From: Aurifilum marmelostoma
Taxonomy: Eukaryota; Ascomycota; Sordariomycetes; Diaporthales; Cryphonectriaceae
NCBI GenBank assembly: GCA_027559495.1
Contig: JAMXSV010000010.1
Span: 1,798,001-1,862,000, forward strand
Reading direction: 5' to 3'
Length of the DNA: 64,000 nt
Shown here: piece after piece, positions 55,112 to 64,000 of the stretch
Numbering within the stretch: position 1 is the stretch's first letter
Layout of the letters: every line of letters starts with the position of its first letter
The notes under the pieces: model-generated
The model's database searches: none
What the model saw: the letters and a program-made list of their open reading frames with translations, nothing else
Told to the model about the DNA's origin: nothing
Program-made: the position numbers and the translations under genes

Positions 55112-58100
55112 TCAACTCTGGGAAATGCCAAACGACGCAGCCACCGCGGCTGTTAGACGCGGATATTTCCGGAAGCCCGTCGGCTCTTCACCAGCTTTGC
55201 GCTTGACGCCCAGGACCACACCGGGAGAGTGGACTGGCGGCAAGGCAAGGCCCTCCTCGGGTAAATGATCAGGGATCTGGACAGCGTGTACACGCCAGGA
55301 CGTATAATCCTCAAAGTGCGCTGCTTCTCTATCTTGCTTTTCGCAGAGCGGACAAGAGAGCGGGCTTGACGACCGCTGAAAATGAGCACGGATATGTGTA
55401 ATAAGACCCTTCCGAGTCAAAAAGGCGCCACAGAACGGACAACGACCCATAGGCTGAAGGCCATGTTGTGCAGAGATGTGGGAGATATAGGTCTCGATAC
55501 TTAGGTTGTCTGTACTGGGGGATGCTGGGCAAATAATGCGTTCGCACTTATTAGCAAGAAAGCCGCTGTTGTGGTTGTCGTTGATATGACGCACAAAACT
55601 GTCGGGAGAGACTTGGCTATCGCAGATTGCGCATGTGATCTGGACGGCTGTACTGGCCCTTGGGGTGGGGGCGCCGACAAGGCGCTCGGGAAAGTTGGGG
55701 GCATGCTGCTTGCCGTGGACTGTTTCCACATGATTGCTCCACTGAGATGGCGTCTGCGTAGTGGGTGGAGGTAGGCCGAGACGCCTGCATTCAGGGCACT
55801 GGAACGGGGTGAACAAGGTTGCTCGGTGTACTTGTGCGTGCCTTGTCAGTTCGTTACGCCGCCCGAAGCTCAGCCGGCAGATGAAACAGGTAGGCCTGGA
55901 ATCCGTCGCCTTTTCATCCACAGGACCAGGGGCAGGTATGGGCGCCTGGGGCTCTCCTTGTGTTGAGATTATATCCTGGCGTGGGTTGGTCGTCTCGTCG
56001 CCCTCGCCGGTTACCTGCGGGGCCGCAGGTTGGGCTTCCTGGCCTGAGTTCGCAGAAGCCGGGGATGATGGGCCGCGAGACGGCTGCGAGATCAACTCAT
56101 AGCTGCCCTCCATGTAGAAAACCAGCCATTGCATAGCCTCGAGCGACCTAGCCTCCGCCGCTCTATCGAACACAGTTGCTGGTGCCCATAAGCGCATCAG
56201 CCTGTCGATATCCAGCCTCAAATGTAGTCCCGAGCCAGTGTAGTGCCGATAGGGGTCCTCCTGCAGACCTTGGAGGCCGGCGTGGTCGTTTTCCTGCCGC
56301 AGCTGTGCGGTCCGTTGGAAGTACAAGTCCCGCTGCTTCAGGAGCTCTTGTTCGTGGAAACGTTCCCGCCAATATCTCACTATGCCCTTTGCTCGCTTGG
56401 TCTCTTGCGCGTCAGCGCCCTTCGCTTTCAAGGAGTCGACTTCACTGAGGAGCTGTCGCATGGTGGGGCCTGTCTTAATCTCGCTGATTTGGTGTTGCGT
56501 GAGGTAGATAGGGGCATTAGGATCAATATGCCGCGAGATGCCGTAGAGAGGGGTCGCTTCCTCCGATCCTGCGAGCTCGCCGAAGTGCATTCTTGGAAGG
56601 TCGACCCGAATGTTCCGGCTCTGATAATTCTTCCGGAAAGTTGCTTCCGTGTTTCCTATAACCTGGGAGCGCCTGGTATTGGTCGTATGCTCTATTTGAA
56701 GCTTGTGAGACCGTGACCTTCACTATGATGAGGGGAGAGAAGGCAGAGGGCGGGAAGATGGGGAGATTGCATGGTTGAGTGGGGGGGGGGGGGGGGGGGG
56801 TTGGTAGAGGGCCGACTTACTATCGATAGTCTCTCCGGCACCAATACGAAATGAATATGGCCGCGCCATCTTCTCGTAGCCGGCGACCATGCAAAGCCGA
56901 TGCCAGAGTGGGTTAAAGACTGCATAGTCCAACGCTATCACACGTTTGCCGAGCATCTCCTTTTTCCACTCCAGAATAGTAGAGCCATTGCTGCCAATGA
57001 TCGGCTGACGTATCACATCCTCCAAGCGCTTGAAGGGTGTCCGGAACGCACCTTGCTGCCAAGCCCGGGCAACAAGAAGGTGGGTGAAGCAGAAAAGCGG
57101 AGTAGGAAGAAGCGCGAGGTCGAGCTCGAAACTGGATTATGATCAGATTCGTTGGGAACCCCCCGTTGGATGTTTGAGTTACAACGCGTACCTTTTTTGG
57201 TCTGTCCTGGTCAGGATGGTGGCTCTCTTCAATTTATTACGGACCAGAGTTACGCTAACCTTGAGACGTCGGCCGCCCGGACAGCCCTCGTCCCGCTGCA
57301 ACTACAACACAACATGCTCCCACCGAATACTAGATAGCATTCCAGGTCGGCAACCAGTCAGGAAAAAGAGGAGGAGGTACATATGGATCATGACTCGGTT
57401 CTGTGGCGCCATGGGAACGTGATCTGCACGCTCCCATAATGCTTGCAGGAGTCTTCGAAGATCCTTAACTGTCGCTGACACCTTTTCATATTCGCTGTCA
57501 TCTCTCAGACCCCACTTTTCCTTCAGTACAGTAGCGATCCACTGCATAGACACGTTAGTTACGTAGTCCAGTCGCAAAGGCCGGGCGGGTAGTCAAGCTG
57601 CAGGCAGGAGGGTGGAGGGAGCATGGTTTAAAGGGATGAGCGAGTTGAGGGCACAGGCAGGGAAGTAAGAGGTAGCGGAGGAGAAAAACGCGGACTGACT
57701 CTAGTGATATCCCAAAGCGGCCCATCATCGAGAGAACCATTTATGCCTTGGGGGCGAGCGAGATACATCACAAATGTACCGGCAGAAGCCTTCCTCCGAG
57801 GCCTTATGATCTCGGCCTCAGCAGCGGCAATCAACGTCTTGAATACCGCAATTGCTGTGGAAACACATGTTACGCCTTTGCGCTTCACCTTGAGAGTAGA
57901 GTTCCAGACTCGGGTAGGACAGCCCGAGAGCATAATGTAATTGTTGATAAAGTCCAGGACAATAGTTTTAGACACGTGGTCGTCCTGAATGACCTTTACC
58001 CAGAGCTCCTCACGGTCGACATCTGGATGCCTTTTAGACATGAAGCTGATATCAAGTTAGCTCAGAAGGCTGGGGGTCAAGACAGAACGAGAAAATAAGC

Positions 58101-58265
58101 GTACCCGTTCCAATTAGAAAATATCCGAGCGCGATCAGCCTCTGTACTCGGAGCCACCTCGTGTGGGGTGTTATGCTGGAGAACTTTTGCCCATGTGCTT
58201 CCGTCATCTTCAGGCGTTATATCAGATGCGTTGAAGCGCGATACACCAGTCTTCGTGCGGCCCAT
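55112..58265 (-). pseudogene. DUF3435 tyrosine recombinase (Starship captain) with C2H2 fingers, four in-frame stops
   Basis: Exons 58265-58105, 58045-57700, 57541-56821 and 56691-55112 join in phase (introns 59, 158 and 129 nt) to about 935 residues. It starts MGRTKTGVSRFN. The catalytic domain shows the tyrosine-recombinase pattern: first Arg in FFLTGCRPGMLSSIRW (about 234), second Arg in RPYSFRIGAG (about 401) and the nucleophile Tyr in TFRKNYQSR (about 432). The next segment, MHFGELAGSEE then DPNAPIYLTQHQ, is typical of DUF3435. The C-terminus has about four C2H2 fingers (CFICRLSFGRRNELTRHAQV, CAICDS...HINDNH, CPFCGAFLTRKGLITHIRAH). Family members excise and integrate Starships. Exon 3 has stops at 57304 (TAG), 57181 (TAA), 57145 (TGA) and 57139 (TAA, first bases), each one C-to-T change from CAG, CAA, CGA and CAA. 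The copy is therefore inactive as written. Confidence 0.9.
56781..56800. repeat. G20 homopolymer inside a captain intron
   Basis: Twenty consecutive G on the plus strand (C on the coding strand), within the third captain intron (56692-56820). Confidence 0.95.
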
Positions 58266-61200
58266 CGTATAGACTAGAGCCGGTCAACGTGACGGCAAAA
58301 GATTCGGAACGCTAGACTGAGTGCGAGCTGAATAAGGATTCCCCCGGGGAGGAGGCAGCGGGAGGAGAACACACGCACGGCACAGGGCACCGCAATCAGG
58401 GCGTGAAGGGATGTACTCAGAGTATCGCGAGAGTAGCAAGACGCAGAGACAGGCCGGCAGCTTGTCGTGTGAGGAACGAGATGAAGCGCAAAGGGACGCA
58501 TGTGCGAATGTAGGATGGGAATGTGGTACTTCTAATAGACAGAAGCCTGCCCCGCTGGGCCTCACGAATGCAAATAGCAGTTGGGCCACTGGCGCCTGGC
58601 CCCCTCCCCCCCCCCCCAAGCCCTTCAATTTGAGGACTACCCCCCGGCCTGCGCCCCGCAGAAAGTGAGGCGGCAGCCAGCAAGGCCGGACGAGAGGTCA
58701 AAACGGAAGGCAAACGGAAGGGAGCGAAGGGGGCCGAGGGATCGTGGCCGGGAAGCCGGGGCTTGAGCCGGGTCGGGACCACCTGAGAGGAGGGGACGCC
58801 GCTATACCGTATCTGGAGGAGCTGAGTCATCGGGGAAGGTGCAGCGATTTTCTGACTCCGCTAAGACTGTCGCTAAATAAGATTCCAAGATCCTCGGGAC
58901 GGGGAGCTACACTCGCGAATCTGTCTTGCAGCAGGTGACCAGATCGTAAGCGGAGCCTTCGAGATTAGAGTGGGTCCAATAGGTATTATGGTACATGGTG
59001 ACAGGCTGCACCGCACACCCAGCGTTCGAGTTGGAGAATTGAATTGCCTCTCGAGCTCAGGTTGGCCATTGACCAAGACGATGTGGAGGTCTCGAGTGAG
59101 AAAAACTCCGCGGACCTGCCCTCCCGTGAAAGATTGGGGCGATGTAGGTGTCTCAGCTCCCGACTTGGCTGATAAGGGTCTGGCCCACAGGGGGGGGAGG
59201 CGAGACGTGACCGAGGGCGAAAGAAGCCCGGCTGAGTTCTTTCGCTCTTCTCGTTCAGGGGAAATTGATCATCTCGAGCCACGATTCATGGTATGATCCA
59301 GACTGACTGCTTGGGGCGCCATGAACGAAATGTGCGCCGGTCGGCGGTCCCCTTCCGCCGTGGCGGTAAGATGGCAGAGCTTGGTGGCAGATTTGCAGGT
59401 ATCGGGCTGACTATTTGCTCGAGTGCGCTATAAGTGTGCTTCGGTGAGAGTTTCAGCAAGATGCTGCGATGCTTCTGCCGGGGAAGAAGGTAGCCTGCAG
59501 CCGGAGAGGGTGTGGTGGGCCACTGTAGCAGTCAGTCCTTCGCCGAGAGCTCACGCATCTGACATCGAACCCAGCTGGCCCAGGGTCTGCACCCCTCTCA
59601 GGTCACCATCTCTCGTATAACGAGGCCAAATCGAATGCTGTTTGGACAGAAACATACCGGGGGACGCGACTCATGCATCACAGAGGCTTGGATGTGGCCT
59701 GATTTCGGAATGGTGATGGTGTCGCCTCCCGGGATGCTGCTGGTGATGGTGCTGCTGCTGCTGCCGCTGTTGCCCACATCCTTCGAAGAGATCCATGTGG
59801 CGTGGGTGGTCGTCACGACAGTAGGAGGTGCGCCTCTGGTCTTACTCACAGCTCTTCAAGCTGTGGCTGCTCCCTGCTCTCGTCGTCTTTCCATTTGTTG
59901 CGACTTCCGGCCTTGTCATGTTTCGGCATTGTTTTCCTCGGCATGTAACGGGGGAATGGACTGGGTAGTTCATCCGAGGCCGAGCCTGCTCCTGTCCTCA
60001 CTACCTCTCATGATCGTGAGGGCTATGACGTTCCTCATGATCTTGAGGCTGGGCTGGGTGTTGTAATTTGACTCGCAAGTTGGTATTGACGTCGATGTCA
60101 GCATCGGCGCTCAGATCCAGCGCGAGGTCGGGGTCGAGCTTGAAGCAATGGCTGGGCCGAGGTCGAAGTCGGAATCGAAATCGAATCGAGATCAGGGTGT
60201 CGCAGGTTGAGCGCTTTGATTTCTGTCTTCTTTCTTCTTTGTGTGCCTCCCCTGAGGTGCGGCAGGAACGACTCTTACATATGTACCTATATGTTGAAGA
60301 AAGGGAAGGACCCTTCCTATCACATGTCGCTCCTGCTGCCCCGTCCAACACCCCAAGTTCCCGACCTGGACAGCCAGCGGGGCCTCGACTGATTTATCAA
60401 TTCTTCATTCTCGCCCCTAGAGGCGCCGCACAGCCTACATCGATCGACCACAACTACTCAACGTAGCCCCATCACCAGAAGAAAAGAGAAAGAAATAAAT
60501 AAAAGGGGGAAGAAATGGTCCGCCATCCTCAGACGATGCGTCGATAAAATCGTACGATGCCAGATCCCTCTGCGGGCTAGCTTGTCTTGCCGGCCCTGCC
60601 TGTCCACATCTCGGTCCTTCTGGGCCCATTTCTCTCCGACACCTTTCGGGCATCACACAAGTCTTCTCGCGTTCGCGGCGCAGGCAGATGACATGTAAGT
60701 CTCGACGTATCATGAGAACCTCCCAATGACAAGAGCCTCTTCAAGATATCATCATGACCACCCTGATGTGAAAGGAATCCCTGTCTGACCGAGTCTTAGG
60801 TGTCAAAGTGATGTGTAAGCCCAGAGCCTTGGTGCTTCCCTGCCGCGGCATACTATTACAGAGGGGCGCCACCACGCGCCGGGCCCCTGACAGCTAGGCT
60901 GAGGACCAGACAAGAGATGAAGAAGAAAATATGAATAAGGTGCCAAACCACCTGACACGTTCAATAGCGTTCGGGACGGTTCCTTGCAAGCTCACAGGAC
61001 TGCAGCCAGTCCAAAAAGGTGGCCATACCGCACCAGCGCTCGACCTTTTTTTCGTCCCTAAGTCTGCTGTCGGCCCACCTGCTTGACAAAGTTCCTGGAG
61101 CCGCGGCGTCTTAGATCTTGTTTTGCCATGTGGTTGTGGGTCCGGAGCTGCTTGTCAAAATTCGACGTCACGTTAACGGGACGATCCGTTGCGTCGTGGG

Positions 61201-61590
61201 TTGATGGATCCTGATCAATAGGTAGCTGGTAGGTGGGATGATCTGGACTCCATTCTCGCTTTGGGTAGCAGGCCACAGGAAGGCAGGTTTTGAGATAAGG
61301 TGAGGGGAGATGATCAGTAACGCCCTGCCTTGCGTCAGAGCTGAGATCGAGGCTTGGTCCAGAACATTCGCTGTGCATACGCGGTGCCACGACAGAAATG
61401 ACTGCACGCCGACCCCGTACCACACGCAATTAAATACCTTGTACCAGGACCCTCTCTCACTGCATCCATGGACGTCTCGGTAATATGAGGGTGATCTTGA
61501 ACCTGACCTCGCCGCTTGGTCGACCTCGATCTCTTATAACTCCTCACCAAGTGAGGCAATGCGACCCAATTGCGCATTCCCGAAAGCCTT
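58266..61590. other. GC-rich region upstream of the captain; probable element edge and flank
   Basis: More GC-rich than the cargo and without a convincing gene. ORFs on both strands overlap and are low complexity; one at 60001-60351 is an Asp/His/Arg-rich stretch arising from simple sequence. It contains C12 at 58606-58617 and a CTG-rich stretch near 59750. Captains normally lie just inside the element's 5' end, so the boundary is expected within the first few hundred to thousand bases here. I could not identify a direct repeat or terminal inverted repeat. Confidence 0.45.
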
Positions 61591-61595
61591 CGGCC

Positions 61596-62245
61596 CAGAT
61601 CTCACCGCCCTCCGTCTTGCTCTGGATCGTGAAGGTACGGAAATGGTCTGATTCGTCGATCGTGTTCATCGACAAGATCAGTCATGTTCATTTTATGGTA
61701 CCGAACTCACAAAGATTGAGGCCTGTCGCTGACAGCTTAGGTGTTCTCTCTTGCCTCGTGACCAGATACGCCTCTCGCATGATCTTTCGGGAACATCGCG
61801 CGCCAAATTTCCGCAGCTTTTCGGGCTCAATCCGAGACCCAACACCAATGAGACACACGTTTGTCTGCAGCATGACATATCAGTCCCCAACGGTTGAACA
61901 CAGGTTGCCTCCTGCCCCAGACGGTGCTCAAGAAGATGCATCACGAGATCCGCGCCCTCCACAGTTCCTCACACTCTGTGTGAGGAGAACCAGTGAATCA
62001 TCTGGGTACCTCCCCAGCATATAGAACCTACCGAATTTTGCGGTCTCCTGACAGGAACACTGAGCCGTTCATTACGCTTGGTCTGGGCATCGTCATACAC
62101 ACAAATATGTTGATCGGGCATCTTGTCTCCAAGCCCGTGGGCTTTCGGGCTTGGTATCCGGTGTCTAACATTGAAAGGCAGGCAAATCTCATCCAATCAT
62201 CAACCAGCCCGATGAGGCTCGGTTTCTCGAAGAAAATGACAGCAA
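61596..62245 (-). pseudogene. Possible decayed multi-exon gene in the flank
   Basis: Several short minus-strand segments look like exons bounded by splice signals. One at about 62245-62028 reads IAVIFFEKPSLIGLVDDWMR then FACLSMLDTGYQARKPT and ends at GTAGGT. Another at about 61865-61715 reads TNVCLIGVGSRIEPEKLRKF then ARCSRKIMREAYLVTRQ and ends at GTGAGT. A third near 61635-61560 reads SKTEGGEIWAEGFRECAIG. I cannot build one uninterrupted model and do not recognise the protein. It may be a host gene remnant. Confidence 0.3.
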
Positions 62246-64000
62246 TGATCTAGGATAGTCTCAACTGTGGCCTCGATACGGGTAGGCTTGTGGTGCCAAC
62301 AGCTAGGGCCCACTGGGACCAGGTTTGCGTGTCTCATTGACCTTTCCGGTTCGGGGTGTATGCGTCTGAAGCCTGAATCTTATAAAAGAGGGACTCTCGC
62401 CCCTCAAAAGGACAGGAGGTGTCCAATTCATTGTATATCAAGCTACTCTGCTACACCCCAGGTGTACATATCGTTGGAAATAAGGTTAAGTCGTGTCTAC
62501 AACACACTCGTCTTCCTCCTGACTCAAATAAGCTTAATTACTGCGACTCCTGGGAACCAACGGATCAACTTTAGCTTGCCTAGTAGAACCAATCTTTCCT
62601 GTCCTGGCTCCCTCCCTCAGAATGGATAGGAAACATCATTGGGCCCCAAGGACATCAACCCCAAAACGCGACTTGAAAGACCTACTCTTTTCGTCGTGCC
62701 TCTCACCCAACCCTTTCCCCTTACGGTGTCTCTAAGATAAGAAAGACCCTCCTCGGAAGACTGGCTGCCAGGCAGGCTCATACACATGACCCGCCGCAAT
62801 CCCAAAAGATATCAGGGTAAAGTTGTGCACACACAGCAGCCTATCAATCCACCAGCGAAAACAGAACGGTAAGAGCACTATAGATTGGAGAGGCCGCTTG
62901 ATGTGTGCGTTCTCCGATGTATGCCCACCCGCTGATTCCGGCCACATGGCACCCACTAACCAAACAGATCCAGCCATCGACGCCACGCTGGCCCTGGAGG
63001 TGTAGCAGAGAGCAAGGGGAGCTCGTCCTTGAACTCCTCAGTCTCCAGACCTTGTAAGCATGCATATGCGAGGCCCGGAGTCACGTATCCACAAGGAATA
63101 TCCGGCAATCTTGACTACGAAGGCATGCGTAGCCAAGTTGAGCGCCGTATTGGTAGCAGCGAGCTGGGCCTAGCGCGGGCTCATCCAAACGTTATGCATT
63201 CCCATCCAAGGACAGGCTGTGGACTCTGTCAGTGATAGGCCCAGATGGGATGATCTTTGTCAAACTGAATGAAAAGAATATTTCAAAATCATAACAGGCA
63301 CATCAAGCGGTAAAAGTGACAACAGCATTTTCAAGAGGGGGAAACAGGAACCATAGCACAGATATGCAGCACATCGTCACAATTTCCCAGTCCCAGCCGA
63401 TATCAAATTAGGCATTTTCCCCACCAGTCCTGCTTTCCCACTGGCATTGACGCCCTGAACAAACTTGACCGGTATGCCTCATCAGCAGACATGCATTACC
63501 AACACTATCTCATTTCAAAAAAGAAGGAAGACGTGAAAAAAGAAGAAAAGGGAGAACACGAAAGCAGGTCCTTTCCTCCGATGGACAAATAGGTTTCTGT
63601 CTTCCATTACGAATCCTTCAGCGTGTTCGTTCCATCCCAATTATATCGCCACATCCCGGACTCGCCTCATGTCTGCCATTCGTTTGAAGTCAGGCGACTT
63701 GATCACACGCTGGTTGTGCTACTCCAGCCCTGCATTGGACATTCGTCCCAAGGGGGCTGGCTCTCTGGGCTTGTCAATTATGTTGGAGTACACTTCGAGC
63801 CCAAGGCCCATAGTCTTGACAAGCTCAAATATGTGATCTCCCTTGAAGGTCTTGGCCCAGATGCGCAGCACAGCTGAGGCCAGTTGACGCAACTTGGCTG
63901 AGTCACTGAGTGACACTTCGCCTCTGTGCTGCTGCTGAGTTGTCTGGATTGGTTCAGCGGACCCAGAGACTGCAGCCAAGGAGGGGTCAATGGGAACAGC
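62246..64000. other. Flank without a supported gene
   Basis: About 1.75 kb with short overlapping ORFs only (for example 62267-62629, 63623-63877 and 63719-63979). No domain, repeat or RNA gene was recognised. Exons of a multi-intron host gene could be hidden here. Confidence 0.35.

Noticed and set aside
58284..60713. Numerous 60-140 residue ORFs in the GC-rich right flank
   Set aside because: They overlap on both strands, are low complexity and have no splice or domain support. High GC alone makes long chance ORFs.
1..64000. LTR retrotransposon, LINE or cut-and-paste transposon fragments
   Set aside because: No reverse transcriptase (YxDD), DDE-type integrase context or long terminal repeats were recognised by eye.
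1..64000. tRNA or rRNA genes
   Set aside because: No convincing cloverleaf with A and B boxes and no rRNA signature was found by eye. A covariance-model scan would be decisive.

Overview
The window comes from a filamentous ascomycete, probably a Eurotiomycete-like mould. Introns are short (about 40-160 nt, most 47-70) with GT..AG ends and CTAAC-type branch sites, genes lie on both strands without operons, and the recognisable proteins belong to fungal-only families.

The best overall reading is a large, partly decayed Starship-type giant transposon with its host flank. A DUF3435 tyrosine recombinase ('captain') with C-terminal C2H2 zinc fingers lies at 55.1-58.3 kb on the minus strand. Three classic Starship accessory genes are also present: DUF3723 (11.4-13.7 kb), a ferric reductase immediately beside it (14.9-16.7 kb) and a patatin-like phospholipase (38.7-41.0 kb). 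The captain reads inward from its edge, so the element should extend leftwards from about 58.3-59 kb and occupy nearly the whole window. The last ~5.5 kb looks like GC-richer flank. The left end is not in view, but the leftmost gene is a MYB/SANT protein with an unexpected transthyretin-like N-terminus.

Layout: 0-11 kb holds small regulatory-looking genes (transthyretin-like, coiled-coil, MADS-like, a 173-aa family). 11-17 kb is the DUF3723/ferric-reductase block. 17-24 kb has two conserved fungal hypotheticals and a broken paralogue of the 37-kb gene. 24-26 kb is a broken MFS transporter. 26.6-38.3 kb is a second set of the same small families plus a DUF3716 protein, a membrane protein and a 19-copy DHGA-repeat protein. 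38.7-41 kb is the patatin gene. 41.8-50.3 kb holds unrecognised genes. 51.6-58.3 kb is the captain end, with a repeat protein, an intact FHA-kinase and the captain.

Two themes stand out. First, at least four otherwise unrecognised families occur twice or more, one copy in the left half and one in the right, as if two related elements had merged or one had duplicated its control genes. Second, many genes are cut by TAA/TAG/TGA codons that are one C-to-T (or complementary G-to-A) step from CAA, CAG, CGA or TGG. This resembles repeat-induced point mutation, while neighbouring genes remain fully open.

All names rest on recognising motifs by eye. Gene models with introns were built by hand from splice signals and phase.
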